Below are positions 32,310 to 43,522 of a stretch of DNA of 64,000 nucleotides, in pieces; position 1 is the stretch's first letter; each line of letters starts with the position of its first letter. Source of the DNA: Corinectria fuckeliana. Taxonomy: Eukaryota; Ascomycota; Sordariomycetes; Hypocreales; Nectriaceae. Made by a program: the position numbers and the translations under genes. The notes under the pieces were generated by a model. The model did not search any database. It was not told where the DNA came from and was given only the letters and a program-made list of their open reading frames with translations. The stretch spans positions 248,001-312,000 of the forward strand of contig WPDH01000052.1 of the NCBI GenBank assembly GCA_019137255.1. The letters are read 5' to 3'.

Positions 32310-33640
32310 ATGGCTTCAGCAAGCAAGCGTTTTCTCGAGGGTAAGAAGATCATCATCACAGGGTCTAGCATCGCCGGCCTAGCTTTCGTGGTCGCCCGGC
32401 GCAAAAAATAGAACTCCTCATTGAATTTCCCCGAAGTAGTCATCTACTACCGAGACTCAAGAGACCTCGACCTCAAACAGGAAGGCTACTCGCTGTTACT
32501 CAACGGAATAGACTAAGACAGCGGTCTCGTGGCGATTCGAAATTGAGGCCTCGGCGAGTTTCTCAAGCACGCCGTGACCGGTCCCAACAACATGAAATCC
32601 TTACGCATGTAGGATAAGGACTGGAATTCGCTGCTGGAGACGAGCTTCAAGCCATACGACGGACTGCCTACGACAGGCATCCGCATCGCCCGCAAGGACC
32701 TTCGCAACATTCTGACAGCGGTCGGCGAGAGCGCCGACGACATCGTCTGGGGCACGAACTGCACTTCAGCAGAGCGCCTGGATAACGGACAGATCCATGT
32801 TCATTCAACATTTAGGCCAGCTTAGCGCTTAGCATCAGCGTAGTGCGCATTACCTTTTGCTATGACTGGAAATGCGATAGTGTTCAGCTTTTGCGGAGTG
32901 GCAACACTGGCGGGCCTAGGACTGACGAGTGAGACCTGCTCGTTGCGGCGGATGGTGCGCACAGCAAAATCCGAGCCTCGTTCAGGCCCGACGATGGCCT
33001 CATCTACCGCGGCGTAGTCCAAATAGGAGGTATTGCCAAGTTTTCTAAAGGGGTCCCCAAGCCCGTTGACGAAAGCTGGCGCATCGCCATGTCCGGTCAA
33101 GGCGTCTCCTGCTTCGTGTCGCTGGTCGACAAGACAAGCATCGTGTGGGGACTGAGTCGTGAGGAGACGTAGGTCAGGCGGAAGCTCGACAGCAGCTCAC
33201 CGGAAGCCACCAAAGCTTTGATAGAAGAAGCCAAGCAGACAGCCCACATGCTCGGAGGTCCCTATCCGGGGATAGTTGCCGCCACGGGTCCGAGCACCGC
33301 CTTCGTAATCCCGGCACAAGACAAGCTGCCGCTCTCGCACGAGACGACGCCCAAAGGTGTCGTTTTTATCGGTGACAGAACCACGCCTCCAGTCCGTTCG
33401 CCGGCAACGGCGCCAACTTGGCCTTGAAGGATGGCTGGGGCCTTGCGACGGAGCTGTGTCGGAGCGAGACGTTGGAGGCGGCCGTGTCGGCGTACGATGA
33501 AGTGGCGGTTCCGCGGGCGGTCAGGACCGTTAAGAGCTCGCACCACACAGGATGGGCGTCGCGCATTGCACGAGAATCAAGTTTGCGCTTCTTCGTAGTG
33601 TTATTGGGGTCGGAAGCTGGAATAAATAGCTCTCTAGGAA
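32310..33640 (+). pseudogene. Degenerate FAD-dependent monooxygenase
   Basis: From the ATG at 32310 the frame gives the FAD-binding start KKIIITGSSIAGLAF. It then meets in-frame stops at 32409, 32514, 32544, 32610 and beyond, while still reading as protein (for example PYDGLPTTGIRIARKDLRN). A later frame supplies DLLVAADGAHSKIRASF, the DG motif of PHBH-fold flavin monooxygenases, then WRIAMSGQGVSCFVSLVDK, another stop and KGVVFIGD. A further shift leads to GANLALKDGWGLATELC. This order is that of fungal salicylate/zeaxanthin-type FAD monooxygenases. Many separate stops and shifts show old decay; the 3' end is uncertain. No neighbouring biosynthetic gene suggests its former pathway. Confidence 0.85.
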
Positions 33641-35816
33641 GTCGTGACGTCTTAGCTTTTCGTGAGATACGTGAAGTTGGCAGGTGGTTTGAACAGATAG
33701 AACTAGTACAACTTAATTGAACTGCATATGATATAGCCTACAGATTCAGTTAAGTTCTAATACGTGAGGATGTTCATCCGCCCTAGGCTCCTGATCTTTG
33801 GCTGGGATTTTTGTGCGATTGAGTTTTGAAAAACTTGGCAAAATCCGATAAGAGAGCCTGAAGAGATTGGAGAGACAGTCTTTGTACATAAGCCTAGCAG
33901 GGTATGTAATATCTTGAAGAGATCATCAGGTATCTAGCAACGTCCCGGAGGAAATCCCTTTTTGGTCTAGGCCATCTCGAATCTCCGGGTGCACGCGGTC
34001 TCCCGAGACATCAGGAACCTGAACAACTACAACTTGCGAGCAGTGCAAGGTCTACGATAGCAAAAGCTGCCTTGCTACTCTCAGCCCCTTCTTTTAATAA
34101 TCTCGTGACCGCAAAGCAGACTAATAAATAATTTGATTAATGAGTCAACATCACATGTTCCCCATCCCCTACTACATACTAGTACGTAGCTGCTTTAATT
34201 AGCACCTGTCATCACGATCGGCAGGGGCACTGACGCTGGCTCCCGCGAACCATTGCAGCACTATGAAACCTGTTGGTGCATATCGTGAGAAATCCTTCGC
34301 GTCCTTTTGCGCGAGGGCTGCGAACTATATACATGTTAAATCGCCTCCACTTCTCCCTCCTCCTCCTCCTCCGTCTCCCGGCCTACAGATGATTGCAGAT
34401 TTGAGTTCCTCTCCTAGACGCTCGACTCACTTACTAACCAAGTACAAAACACCCGTGTCAGTCCATGCTAGGTTCTGTGCCCAGTTCAAGCGGGTCCGGC
34501 GCTTCCACTTGCCGTCCGTGCAATTTGTTCAGACGACGACGACGACGACTGACGATCTCCAAGCTACGGAGTATAGCCGCGGTTGTCAAGGTTGTCGGTT
34601 GTCGCTCGTCACTTGGCACTGCCAAAGCAAATCCAAGGGTGCACGATGCAAGGGTTGTTAATTGATCACGAGAAGCACCGACCTCGTCCCACGCCACCGG
34701 GTCTGTCAGGATACCGTTTTCAGAGGCGAGTTCGGGACCAAAACTCCATCTGACCGAACCGTCGGACCACGCGGAGTCAGGCATCAGATTGCGAGAAGCC
34801 GTCGACGGCGAGCCGGCCGCGATAGAGCCACAAGTCCATAACAGGGCCGAATACTTCAGCGGGGAAACCGGCGCATTCGCTGGATCGAGCGAGGGCGCTC
34901 GTGAGCGTGAGGGTCTCTATTAGTGCTCTCCAGCGCTTTCACCCGCATCCCTCCCACCGCCCACCCTCTGCCCCGGATCCACTTGGCATTTGGAGTCCAT
35001 CACGGGAGCGTCAGACCCTGCCTCGTTGACCGCTGGCAAAATCTCGGCAGCTCGGTTCTTCAACGGCCGTATTTGGGTGGTGGAGCCTGCAAGTGCCCCG
35101 CGATCGACTTCCCCGGTTCCATGATATCATGAGAAACCACTCCACCCTCTTTTTTCCCCGGGGGCTGTCGCCTTGTTTGGCGAGTTCACCCTCTTGGCCC
35201 CGGTTTCCCGGCCACGGCAAAACTCCGTCAACAGCGGCAACGACGAGTCAGCTGTGCCCTTCGCAGGGTAGCCCAGCCCATCACGAACATGAACATGCGG
35301 AACATGCAGCAGGGCGTTGGCGTCGGGACAATTGCTTAACGTTTGCCGGCGCTATGCTGCCATGTTTACTAAGAAGTACTATGCATATAGGAACCCACGT
35401 TGTTGGGCATCCAGTTCGCCCAGGGCGGCAGTAGCATCACACCATTAAGCTATCCTGGTCCCCCCATGTTCTCCGCAATAATCCCCGCAAAAGCCTGTTT
35501 GCCAGGATCCAACCGTGGTAATGGAGACTAGAAGTCATGTATACTAGTAGCCCCGAGCTGGTGGGACCTGCCTTCCGGCCAAGCTCCATCAACGACCATC
35601 ACGAGAACCGCTGAACTGGGATGACGCAACGGCGTTCGGAGCTTCGCATGGTTGACTGCCGGCCGTCATTGCCGCTTTTGAACTCGGAAACTAGGTGCAA
35701 CTTGGCCGTTGGGGTACCGTGAATAATAAAGTATAAAGGCCTTCACCGGGACGCCAGCTAGGAGTTCCAATGCACAGATCCAGCCTACGCTCAGCTTCCT
35801 CGAGCCCCAAGTCACC
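33641..35816. other. Long intergenic region before the beta-glucosidase gene
   Basis: About 2.2 kb. The left 500 bases are A+T-rich. Frames at 34263-34784 on both strands are compositional and motif-free. A TATAAAG box sits at 35732-35738. Confidence 0.55.
35732..35738 (+). promoter_or_regulatory. TATA box of the GH3 gene
   Basis: TATAAAG, 79-85 bases before the start codon at 35817. Confidence 0.6.
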
Positions 35817-38320
35817 ATGGCCTCCGTTCGATCTCTTTTGGTGTCAGGCCTGCTTGCAGCATCTACTGTCAATGCACAGGCATACGACTCTAGCAGTCGA
35901 GATGAAAATGCCTTTAGCTATGTCCAGCCTCGAAACACTACCATCCTCGGGCCCTATGGGCACTCGCCCGCCGTCCTGCCGTCCCGTATGTCTACCCACT
36001 TGAGCTTGCAACAGAACAGTCCGGCAACTAACCTCAGCGTGTAGCCAATGCCACCGGCAATGGTTGGGAGGCCGCCTTTGAGAAGGCAAAGCAGTTCGTC
36101 GCCCTGCTGACCGTCAGCGAAAAGGCCGACATGGTCACCGGCACGCCGGGTCCTTGCGTCGGCAACATTCTTGCCATCCCTCGCATTGGCTTCAACGGCC
36201 TCTGTCTCCAAGACGGGCCGCTCTCTATCCGCGTCGCGGACTACGCCAGCGTCTTCTCCGCCGGTGTCTCCGCCGCGTCGTCGTGGGACCGGGAGATCCT
36301 CTATGAGCGAGGCTATGCCATGGGTCAGGAGTTCAAGGCCAAGGGCGCCCACATCGCGCTCTCTCCCGTTGCCGGTCCCCTCGGCCGCTCCGCCTACTCC
36401 GGCCGCAACTGGGAGGGCTTCTCTCCCGACCCTTACTTGACCGGTGTCGCCATGGACCGCACCATCCGCGGCCACCAGGACGCCGGCGTCCAGGCCACGG
36501 CCAAGCACTTCATCGGCAACGAGCAGGAGACCCAGCGCAACCCTATCTGGGCTACCAACGGCACCATCACCGATGTCGTCCAAGAGGCCATCTCGGCCAA
36601 CATCGACGACCGGACCATGCACGAGCTGTACCTGTGGCCCTTTGCCAACGCCGTCAAGGCCGACTGCGCCAGCTTCATGTGCTCCTACCAGCGCCTCAAC
36701 GGCTCGTACGCGTGCGAGAACTCCAAGGCCCTCAACGGCCTGCTCAAGGAGGAGCTCGGCTTCCAGGGCTACGTCATGTCCGACTGGGGCGGCACCCACT
36801 CCGGCCTTGCGTCCATTGAGGGCGGCTTGGACATGGACATGCCCGGCGGCATCGGCAGCTACGGCACGTACTTCGACGCCGGCTCATTCTTCGGCAAGAA
36901 CGTGACTCGCGCCGTCAAGAACGGCACTCTCGACGAGGCCCGCCTCGACGACATGATCGTCCGCATCATGACCCCCTACTACTGGCTCGGCCAGGACCAG
37001 GGCTACCCCGAGGTCGACCCTTCTTCCGCCGACCTCAACACCTTCTCCCCCCGTTCCACCTGGCTGCACGAGTTCAACCTGACCGGCGAGCGCAGCCGCG
37101 ATGTCCGCGGTAACCACGGCGACCTGATCCGCAAGCACGGCGCCCAGGCGACGATCCTGCTTAAGAACAAGAAGAATGCCCTCCCTCTCAAGGCGCCCAA
37201 GTCGATTGGCGTGTTCGGAAACGACGCTGGCGACGATGTCATGGGCTTCTACAACCAGGCCGACTTCGAGTACGGCACCCTCACTGCCGGTGGCGGTTCC
37301 GGGACTGGCCGATTGACGTATCTCATCTCTCCCCTTGCCGCCATCAATGCTCGTGCCAAACAGGACGGCGCCCTTGTCCAGCAGTGGCTCAACAACACGC
37401 TCATCGCCACCACGGACGTCACTACCCTCTGGGTGCCCACACCTCCCGAGGTCTGCATTGTCTTCCTCAAGACCTGGGCCGAGGAGGCTGCCGACCGCGA
37501 GCACCTGAGCGTCGACTGGGACGGCGACGACGTCGTCACGTCTGTTGCTAGCCAGTGCAACAACACCATCGTCGTCACTCACTCCTCCGGAATCAACACG
37601 CTGCCCTGGGCCGACCACGTCAACGTCACCGCCATTGTTGCTGCCCACTACCCCGGACAGGAGAGCGGCAACGCCATCGTTGATATTCTATACGGCGACG
37701 TCAACCCCTCCGGAAGACTCCCATACACCATCGCCTACAACGGCACCGACTACAACGCGCCCCCCACTACCGCCGTCAACACTACAGGCGTGTACGACTG
37801 GCAGACGTGGTTCGACGAGAAGCTCGAGATCGACTACCGCTACTTCGATGCTAACGACATCGACGTGCGCTACGAGTTCGGCTTCGGTCTGTCCTACACC
37901 ACCTTTGAGCTCGCCGACATCACGGCCGAGCCCCTCGTCGAGAGCATCACCGCGAAGCCCGAGGTGCAGCCCGTGCAGCCCGGCGGCAACCCTGCGCTCT
38001 GGGAGAGCGTGTACAACGTGACCGTCTGCGTGACCAACACCGGAAAGGTCTACGGCGCGACCGTCCCCCAGCTCTACGTCTCCTTCCCCGACAGCACCCC
38101 CGCAGGCACGCCGCCCAGGCAGCTCCGAGGCTTCGAGAAGGTCTGGCTAAAGGCGAATGAGACCCAGACTGTTGGGTTCGAGTTGATGAGGAGAGATCTC
38201 AGCTACTGGAACGTTGTCTCGCAGGATTGGGAGATCCCCACTGGTGAGTTTGTCGTGAGTGTCGGATTCAGCAGCAGGGATCTGAAGGAGAAGATCAAGA
38301 TTACTCCCGTGGAGGCTTGA
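35817..38320 (+). CDS. Beta-glucosidase, glycoside hydrolase family 3, secreted
   Basis: Hydrolyses terminal beta-glucosides such as cellobiose outside the cell. Two exons, 35817-35985 and 36045-38320, phases consistent, 814 residues. A signal peptide (MASVRSLLVSGLLAASTVNA) is followed by the GH3 N-terminal barrel with KHFIGNEQE. The nucleophile is Asp303 in VMSDWGGTHS. The second domain follows, where WAEEAADREHL probably holds the acid/base Glu. The C-terminal fibronectin-III-like domain starts around FGFGLSYTTFEL. Many Asn-X-Ser/Thr sites fit secretion. The early intron, right after the secretion leader, is common in fungal GH3 genes. Strongly GC3-biased. Xylan-active GH3 enzymes look similar, so the exact substrate is inferred. 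Confidence 0.95.
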
Positions 38321-38454
38321 TTGAGGTTAAGACCTGATGATAATGATGATATGAAGTGGATTTTAGGATCGTCGTTGTGGTACTGTAGATATCTTTAATT
38401 CTTGTTACATATCATATCCAGTCCCGTCTCGTCATCTGTGTCATGTTCTCTCGT

Positions 38455-40118
38455 CTAATCGACTCTATGCTTGTTCTGTGAACAGGCTCGCTCAATCTCT
38501 GGAGTGTGCATGATTCGCCTTCTTGGTTGTTCCGTGACCTCGTATACTGTGGCATTCAGGCGTACCCGGAATGATTTACCACGCCAATGCACCGTTCGCC
38601 CGAGCATGACTGCCCATACCCAGATGGGCAGGGCAAGTGCTTCTCTGCCGAGCCATGCCGGGAGCCACTCCTTGAACGGTCGAGCCGGGATGCCACCTTG
38701 GTTGGAGGATCCCCTGGCAAAGTAAGGTGTGTTGGCGTCGGTCACCATTGTGAAACCGCTGTGTAGACGACGGAACATGACCCAATCTCCCAACATCCAC
38801 ATAGTCACGCAAACGAGCCAGATGAGTCCCATGGCGCTCCACGTTTGGGGCACCCCGAGCTTATCCTTGAAGAAGGGCAGCGTCGTGACGGCAAAGGAGA
38901 AGTAGGCGCAGCACAGGAAAGATTCCACGCCAGGCTCGACCAGGGTTGCCGCCATGACGGTGAACTTTCGAGCCCGGAGCCATCGGGCGCGTCGAGCTGC
39001 ATAAGCAACGACGGACATACCTGACATGGGCTGGAAGACAAGATCTCCCCATATAATGCCGTGATTCCGGTAGCCGGAGATCTTGGACTGCCAGAACAGT
39101 TCGCCTATCAAGTGGTCCTCGCAGATGTTGTGCGAGAAGTAATCCACGCCCAGAGGTCGGTTGCTGTTCTTCGGCAAGTTTGGGTTCTCGGCGGGGTTTG
39201 TGATCTGGTCTAACTGGGACTTCCTGAACATGTTGCTCTTCCCCACGATGCAAGGGGCTATCCCAACTGCGTTGATAGCTCCATAGAATTTGGCATGAGT
39301 CGTCGACATGAACATTTCATCCAGGCGTCCACCACCTTGCGCCCAAGCTTTGGCAAGTATCCCCGAGTCCGAAGGTGCGGGGTCCAAGGCTAGGCGCTCT
39401 TCAGAAGTAGACATCAACAGCGCTTCACTATCGCCAGACGGGGGCGAGGCAAAGTCGCACAAGTCGACAACGACGGGCATCTGGTGGACGAACTTGTAAG
39501 GGTGAGACGAGCTTCCACCCACCCCGTAGCCCATCAGCTTGTCCACCATGCGGCCGAGACCCCCGCTGTTGACCCACACGTTGCAGTCTGCAATCCAGAT
39601 GATGTCTCCCTTGGCTTCTCGGTATGCTCTGCTGATGTTGCGGATCTTAGGGTTCGGCCCAAGACTGTCCGCGTCGCCGTTTGCACCATGAAGAACGGGG
39701 TCTTCGGACTCGACGAGGACACGAGCGTCAAAGGCTGGAAAGTCCTCGACGATTTTCTGAAGGATCGAGTACGCGGAGTCGTTCCGGTCGTCGACACAAA
39801 GACGGATAGAGAGCTTGTCGACCGGGTAGTCTAGCTGGAAAGACGAGGCAATGCATTCGTACAGCTGGGGCTCGACGCCCTTGACGGGTCGGATTATCGT
39901 GACATGAGGCGCGTTCTGTCGCAGACTGGGAGACACGGGAGGAGGGAGCGGGTGTTTGTAGTTGCGCAAGCTGCTCCACGTCAGAGATTTGTTTTTTTCA
40001 GCACATGGTTGGGCTGGGGGGCAACGCACATGGCACGAATGCCGATACTCTCGACCAGGACGACGAAGACGCTCCAGATGAGGGCGATGCAAGCAACGGT
40101 TTCCGTGAATGTGGCCAT
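38455..40118 (-). CDS. Ceramide glucosyltransferase (GT21)
   Basis: Transfers glucose from UDP-glucose to ceramide, making glucosylceramide at the Golgi/ER membrane. Two exons, 40118-40030 and 39970-38455, phases consistent, 534 residues. Exon 1 encodes the N-terminal membrane anchor (ALIWSVFVVLVESIG). The 59-base intron (GTGCGT donor, CTGACG branch, GAGCAG acceptor) restores the family reading IGIRAILRNYKHPLPPPVSP. The GT-A domain shows VTIIRPVKG, the D1 aspartates in VDDRND, D2 in IADCNVW, D3 in CEDHLIGE, and the R-x-x-R-W motif in RRARW. Several C-terminal membrane segments follow. The frame extending upstream of 39970 without splicing is not the real N-terminus. Confidence 0.94.
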
Positions 40119-41280
40119 GGCTATGGTTTCAGGACGGGCATGTCTCCCTCCTCGATTGTAACGACAGGCAGAAGCAGGAAGACAGCAGAACAGATGCACA
40201 CAGGCTCAAGGGAGGAAATTGAAACGTGTGATCATGGAGCTATCGATGGAGACTTGAGAGGCGGGAGAGAAAGTGGGTGGATGACACTAAAACAAGGTAC
40301 CTACCTGCTATTGTAACCCGGCCGGGCAGGGCTGGAGGGCTGGAGGGGGACAAGCAGCCAACCAACCACCAACAGGTAAGCAGACAGGATCATCCCGGGG
40401 ATGCTCACAACCGAAAATTGCGCACAGGAGGATGACGAGGGGTCCAATTGGCACAGATGCAGCTCATAGCGAGACCGAAGTCGGCCGAGAATCACCGCTT
40501 GGCCCGCACATTGGCCCGGGACATTCGGAAAGTCGGTGGGAGACGGCCCCGCCAGACCCGCCAGACGTCACTGTGCCCGCTGGAAGCCTGGAAGATTGTC
40601 GCCTGAGTATGTATTCCCGTCCGTGCCTAAAAATCTGTCGCCTACTTAGTAGACCTTATAGTACTAGTAGTAGACACCCGACCCGGCCTGAACGCCTTGC
40701 GCATGAGGCAGCAAAGTGGGGGGCTCCAATTCAAGAAAAATTTCCGTGCCAGACAGACATCCAGGTTTTTCCTCCTTCATCATCATTCAACCGCACATCA
40801 CAGTCAGTTCAACTCCTCGTCCCAGCCTCACCGTTGAGCGACTGCCACTGTTTTCGTAAAGGACAAACAGTGCGCTGCTGTGAATGGCCGCGAGGATTGT
40901 TCTCTCTCCAGCATTGTGCCTGGACCATGTCCTAGACAAGTAGGTATTCCCTCGTTTTCCTTGCGGCACTTTGCACCAATCCGTCACGGCTTGGTACAAG
41001 CCCCGTACGACTGGCTCTTGGGCTTTTTTACCCAATCTCCCCTCTGCATTTCCCATTCAAGCCTGGGAAGTCCCATGGCGCCCCCCTCGTTACAATGATG
41101 ACACTTTCATTGGCGCTTAGAGAATCCATTCAGTTGGCCTCGATGAGCGCCCGATTTATAGACTACAACGGTATCTGATGTAACATCAAAACTCAATTCA
41201 TTTCTCAAGTTTTGTATATATATAACCGAGAAGACATTGCTGACGGATTCCCGTCTAGACCAAGATGACACCAGCGAGAA
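40119..41280. other. Divergent promoter region, GT21 and SEN2
   Basis: About 1.16 kb between two outward-facing genes, no supported gene. It includes AAGGTACCTACCTG at about 40295 and a TATATATATAA run at 41215-41225, 56-66 bases before the SEN2 start. Confidence 0.6.
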
Positions 41281-42915
41281 ATGGCTGAGATTCAACCATC
41301 TACCACTGAGCCTGGAGCATCCCCTCCCGCGGACACTGCTCGGCCTCGGCCACAGCAGCGAGGGCCTCCACTGCACCAGATCTACGCTCTGCCAGTGCCG
41401 ATTCGGACATTCCCCCTGCCCGCGTTCTACCCGAACAATCCCATATCCCTCCTCCATGTCGCATATGCGTGGCTAGGCCAGCTTTGGTCGCCGCCCCCGA
41501 AAGAGCCCTCCGTGGTCCATCGGGGTGTCTGGTCACCTGCAACATGTTCTGTTCACATCCTTGATGAGAAGACTATCCGGGCCTTGTGGGAGCAAGGCTT
41601 CTACGGAAAGGGCAACCTAAGTCGAAGCGAGCCTAACTGGCTAAAGCGAGAGCAAGTTAGGCGAGGACTCGAGGAGGTACACGTCAGTGAGATTCTGACA
41701 GTTCAACGACGAGAGGAGCGTATACGAGCCAAGTGGGAACGAGCTCGTCTTGAACAGGAAGTCATCCAGCAGACTCGGCTTGAAGAGGCTCGGGAGACTG
41801 AGGCCCGTGACGCGGAAGCTCGAGCCAAGCGAGAGGCGTCCAAACTGCCACGGAAGTTCGTCACTCGACCAGCCCCACCAGTCAGTCCGGAAAAGCTGCT
41901 GGCTCTACCGAATTCGTCAGCAGACATCGTCTCTTCTGTCAATCTCGGAGATGCGGCTCCCAATGGAGAGCCCCTGTCCAGTCTCAGAACTACCGAGGAT
42001 CAGGATGTGGCCTCACCTTTACCAAATGGTAATGGCACACCCCGACATTCGTCCGACCGAACCCCGGTTCTCAATGGGACTAAGCCCACGCGTCTCATCA
42101 TAGATGGCAATGGGCATGGCCAGATAGATGACGCCGCTGCCCCATCTCCTAACAGCTCGGACGATGCAAACTCGTTGAAGCGCAAGAAAAGCGTTCGCTT
42201 CTCTCCCGAGATCAAGTCAACGACTTTTCAGCTATCCGATCCCCCTAGTCCCGGTTTCTCCATCAATCCCAAGGGCGAGTCTCTGGAAACTCTGAGCGGA
42301 GTTCCGGTGACTGGAAACCAGGAGATCACGCTGCAAAACAAGGAACACCTTCAACTGATGCCTGAGGAAGCATTCTTTCTTTGTTTTGGCTTGGGAGTTT
42401 TGACAGTGACTGATCCCGCCTCTGGAAACCCCCTGTCGCCTTTGGAGCTTCTCACCCTTTTCCGGCAACACTCTTACTTCCCGCCCCGAGTTGAGCCGGG
42501 AGAACCCGCACTCCAAGCCGATGACAAGTTCCTGTTACACTATTCGGTGTATCATCACTTCAGGTCACTGGGCTGGGTGCCACGTGGGGGCATCAAGTTT
42601 GGTGTTGACTGGCTTCTCTATACCCGAGGCCCTGTGTTCGACCACGCCGAATTCGGCCTGATTGTTATCCCTTCGTACTCGGACCCTTTGTGGGACGAGT
42701 CGAAGAAGCAGAGCGCCGACAAGTCGTGGCAATGGCTGCACGCGACAATTCGAGTTCTGTCCCACGTCACCAAAAGCTTGGTGCTAGTGTACGTGGATGT
42801 ACCACCACCATCAAGATTTGACGCAGCATTGGAAAACGGAATCGCCAATGCATTGGAGCTGTACAAAATTAGAGAAGTGATGGTGAAGCGATGGTCGAGC
42901 AACCGGAACAGGTAG
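41281..42915 (+). CDS. SEN2: tRNA-splicing endonuclease catalytic subunit Sen2
   Basis: Cleaves the 5' splice site of intron-containing pre-tRNAs as part of the SEN complex. Single exon, 544 residues. The N-terminal region includes LPAFYPNNPISLLHVAYAWL and a coiled, charged helix (about 120-185, rich in Arg and Glu), followed by a long disordered linker. The C-terminal nuclease domain contains YHHFRSLGWVPRGGIKFGVD. The catalytic triad is visible as Tyr447 (WLLYTRGP), His455 (FDHAEF) and Lys498 (VTKSLVLVYVD). The helix EEAFFLCFGLGVL before it is also a family hallmark. The start ATG at 41281 follows a TATA-like run by about 60 bases. Confidence 0.95.
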   Translation: MAEIQPSTTEPGASPPADTARPRPQQRGPPLHQIYALPVPIRTFPLPAFYPNNPISLLHVAYAWLGQLWSPPPKEPSVVHRGVWSPATCSVHILDEKTIRALWEQGFYGKGNLSRSEPNWLKREQVRRGLEEVHVSEILTVQRREERIRAKWERARLEQEVIQQTRLEEARETEARDAEARAKREASKLPRKFVTRPAPPVSPEKLLALPNSSADIVSSVNLGDAAPNGEPLSSLRTTEDQDVASPLPNGNGTPRHSSDRTPVLNGTKPTRLIIDGNGHGQIDDAAAPSPNSSDDANSLKRKKSVRFSPEIKSTTFQLSDPPSPGFSINPKGESLETLSGVPVTGNQEITLQNKEHLQLMPEEAFFLCFGLGVLTVTDPASGNPLSPLELLTLFRQHSYFPPRVEPGEPALQADDKFLLHYSVYHHFRSLGWVPRGGIKFGVDWLLYTRGPVFDHAEFGLIVIPSYSDPLWDESKKQSADKSWQWLHATIRVLSHVTKSLVLVYVDVPPPSRFDAALENGIANALELYKIREVMVKRWSSNRNR

Positions 42916-43522
42916 CCAGTGGCTACTGGACCAGATCTATGTATGAATGAATGTATACAGGCGCCTTGGCTGAGGAACGCGATGAAACACGATATCGATG
43001 TCACAAGTAATTATGCATGAAAGTCCGTGGATGCTTGAGCTGAAGACTACATGTTCGTAAAGCTATTAACGAGTCGGTTCCCTTTTAACTATGCCGGCCG
43101 ATTAGTTGTTCACAGTCGCGGTTGACAGGCTCGGCAACTGATTCCAGATCTCCCCTGCTTCACGCGCCTTGTCCAATCGTCACAGCGGACATGCCAGCTG
43201 CTTCACAGCCATCCAAGATGCCACCACGCATCGGCACAAGTCACCATCACGGCCTTCCGTCAAGGCTATCCACGGGCTCAAACAAGGCGGGGTCGGCCGA
43301 CCAACCCCACATGGAGAGCTATGCATCCCTTTCGGCCGAGGTACGCTGCTATAGCTCCATTTCTCGTTCGATCAAGTTGAAGTCTGTCTGCCTGCCTCCT
43401 TGCTCTGTCCTTCACCTCCCGACTCGCTCAACTCCCGGGGGCAACATACAGCTGCCATTCCTTAACTTGCCAGCTCTGGGACGTCCAATCAGAAGGTGCT
43501 GCCATTGCAGCCTGTGTCCGCC
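42916..43522. other. Intergenic region upstream of the dioxygenase gene
   Basis: About 600 bases with no supported gene. The right part, rich in C and T (43360-43470), probably holds the core promoter and leader of the next gene. Confidence 0.55.

Noticed and set aside
38455..40092. 545-residue unspliced version of the GT21 enzyme
   Set aside because: Its first 45 residues are read in the wrong frame. The spliced model with a membrane anchor and GTGCGT intron fits the family.
39961..40118. Apparent one-base frameshift in the GT21 gene at an A-run
   Set aside because: A normal 59-base intron with donor, branch point and acceptor explains the frame change and restores the family sequence.
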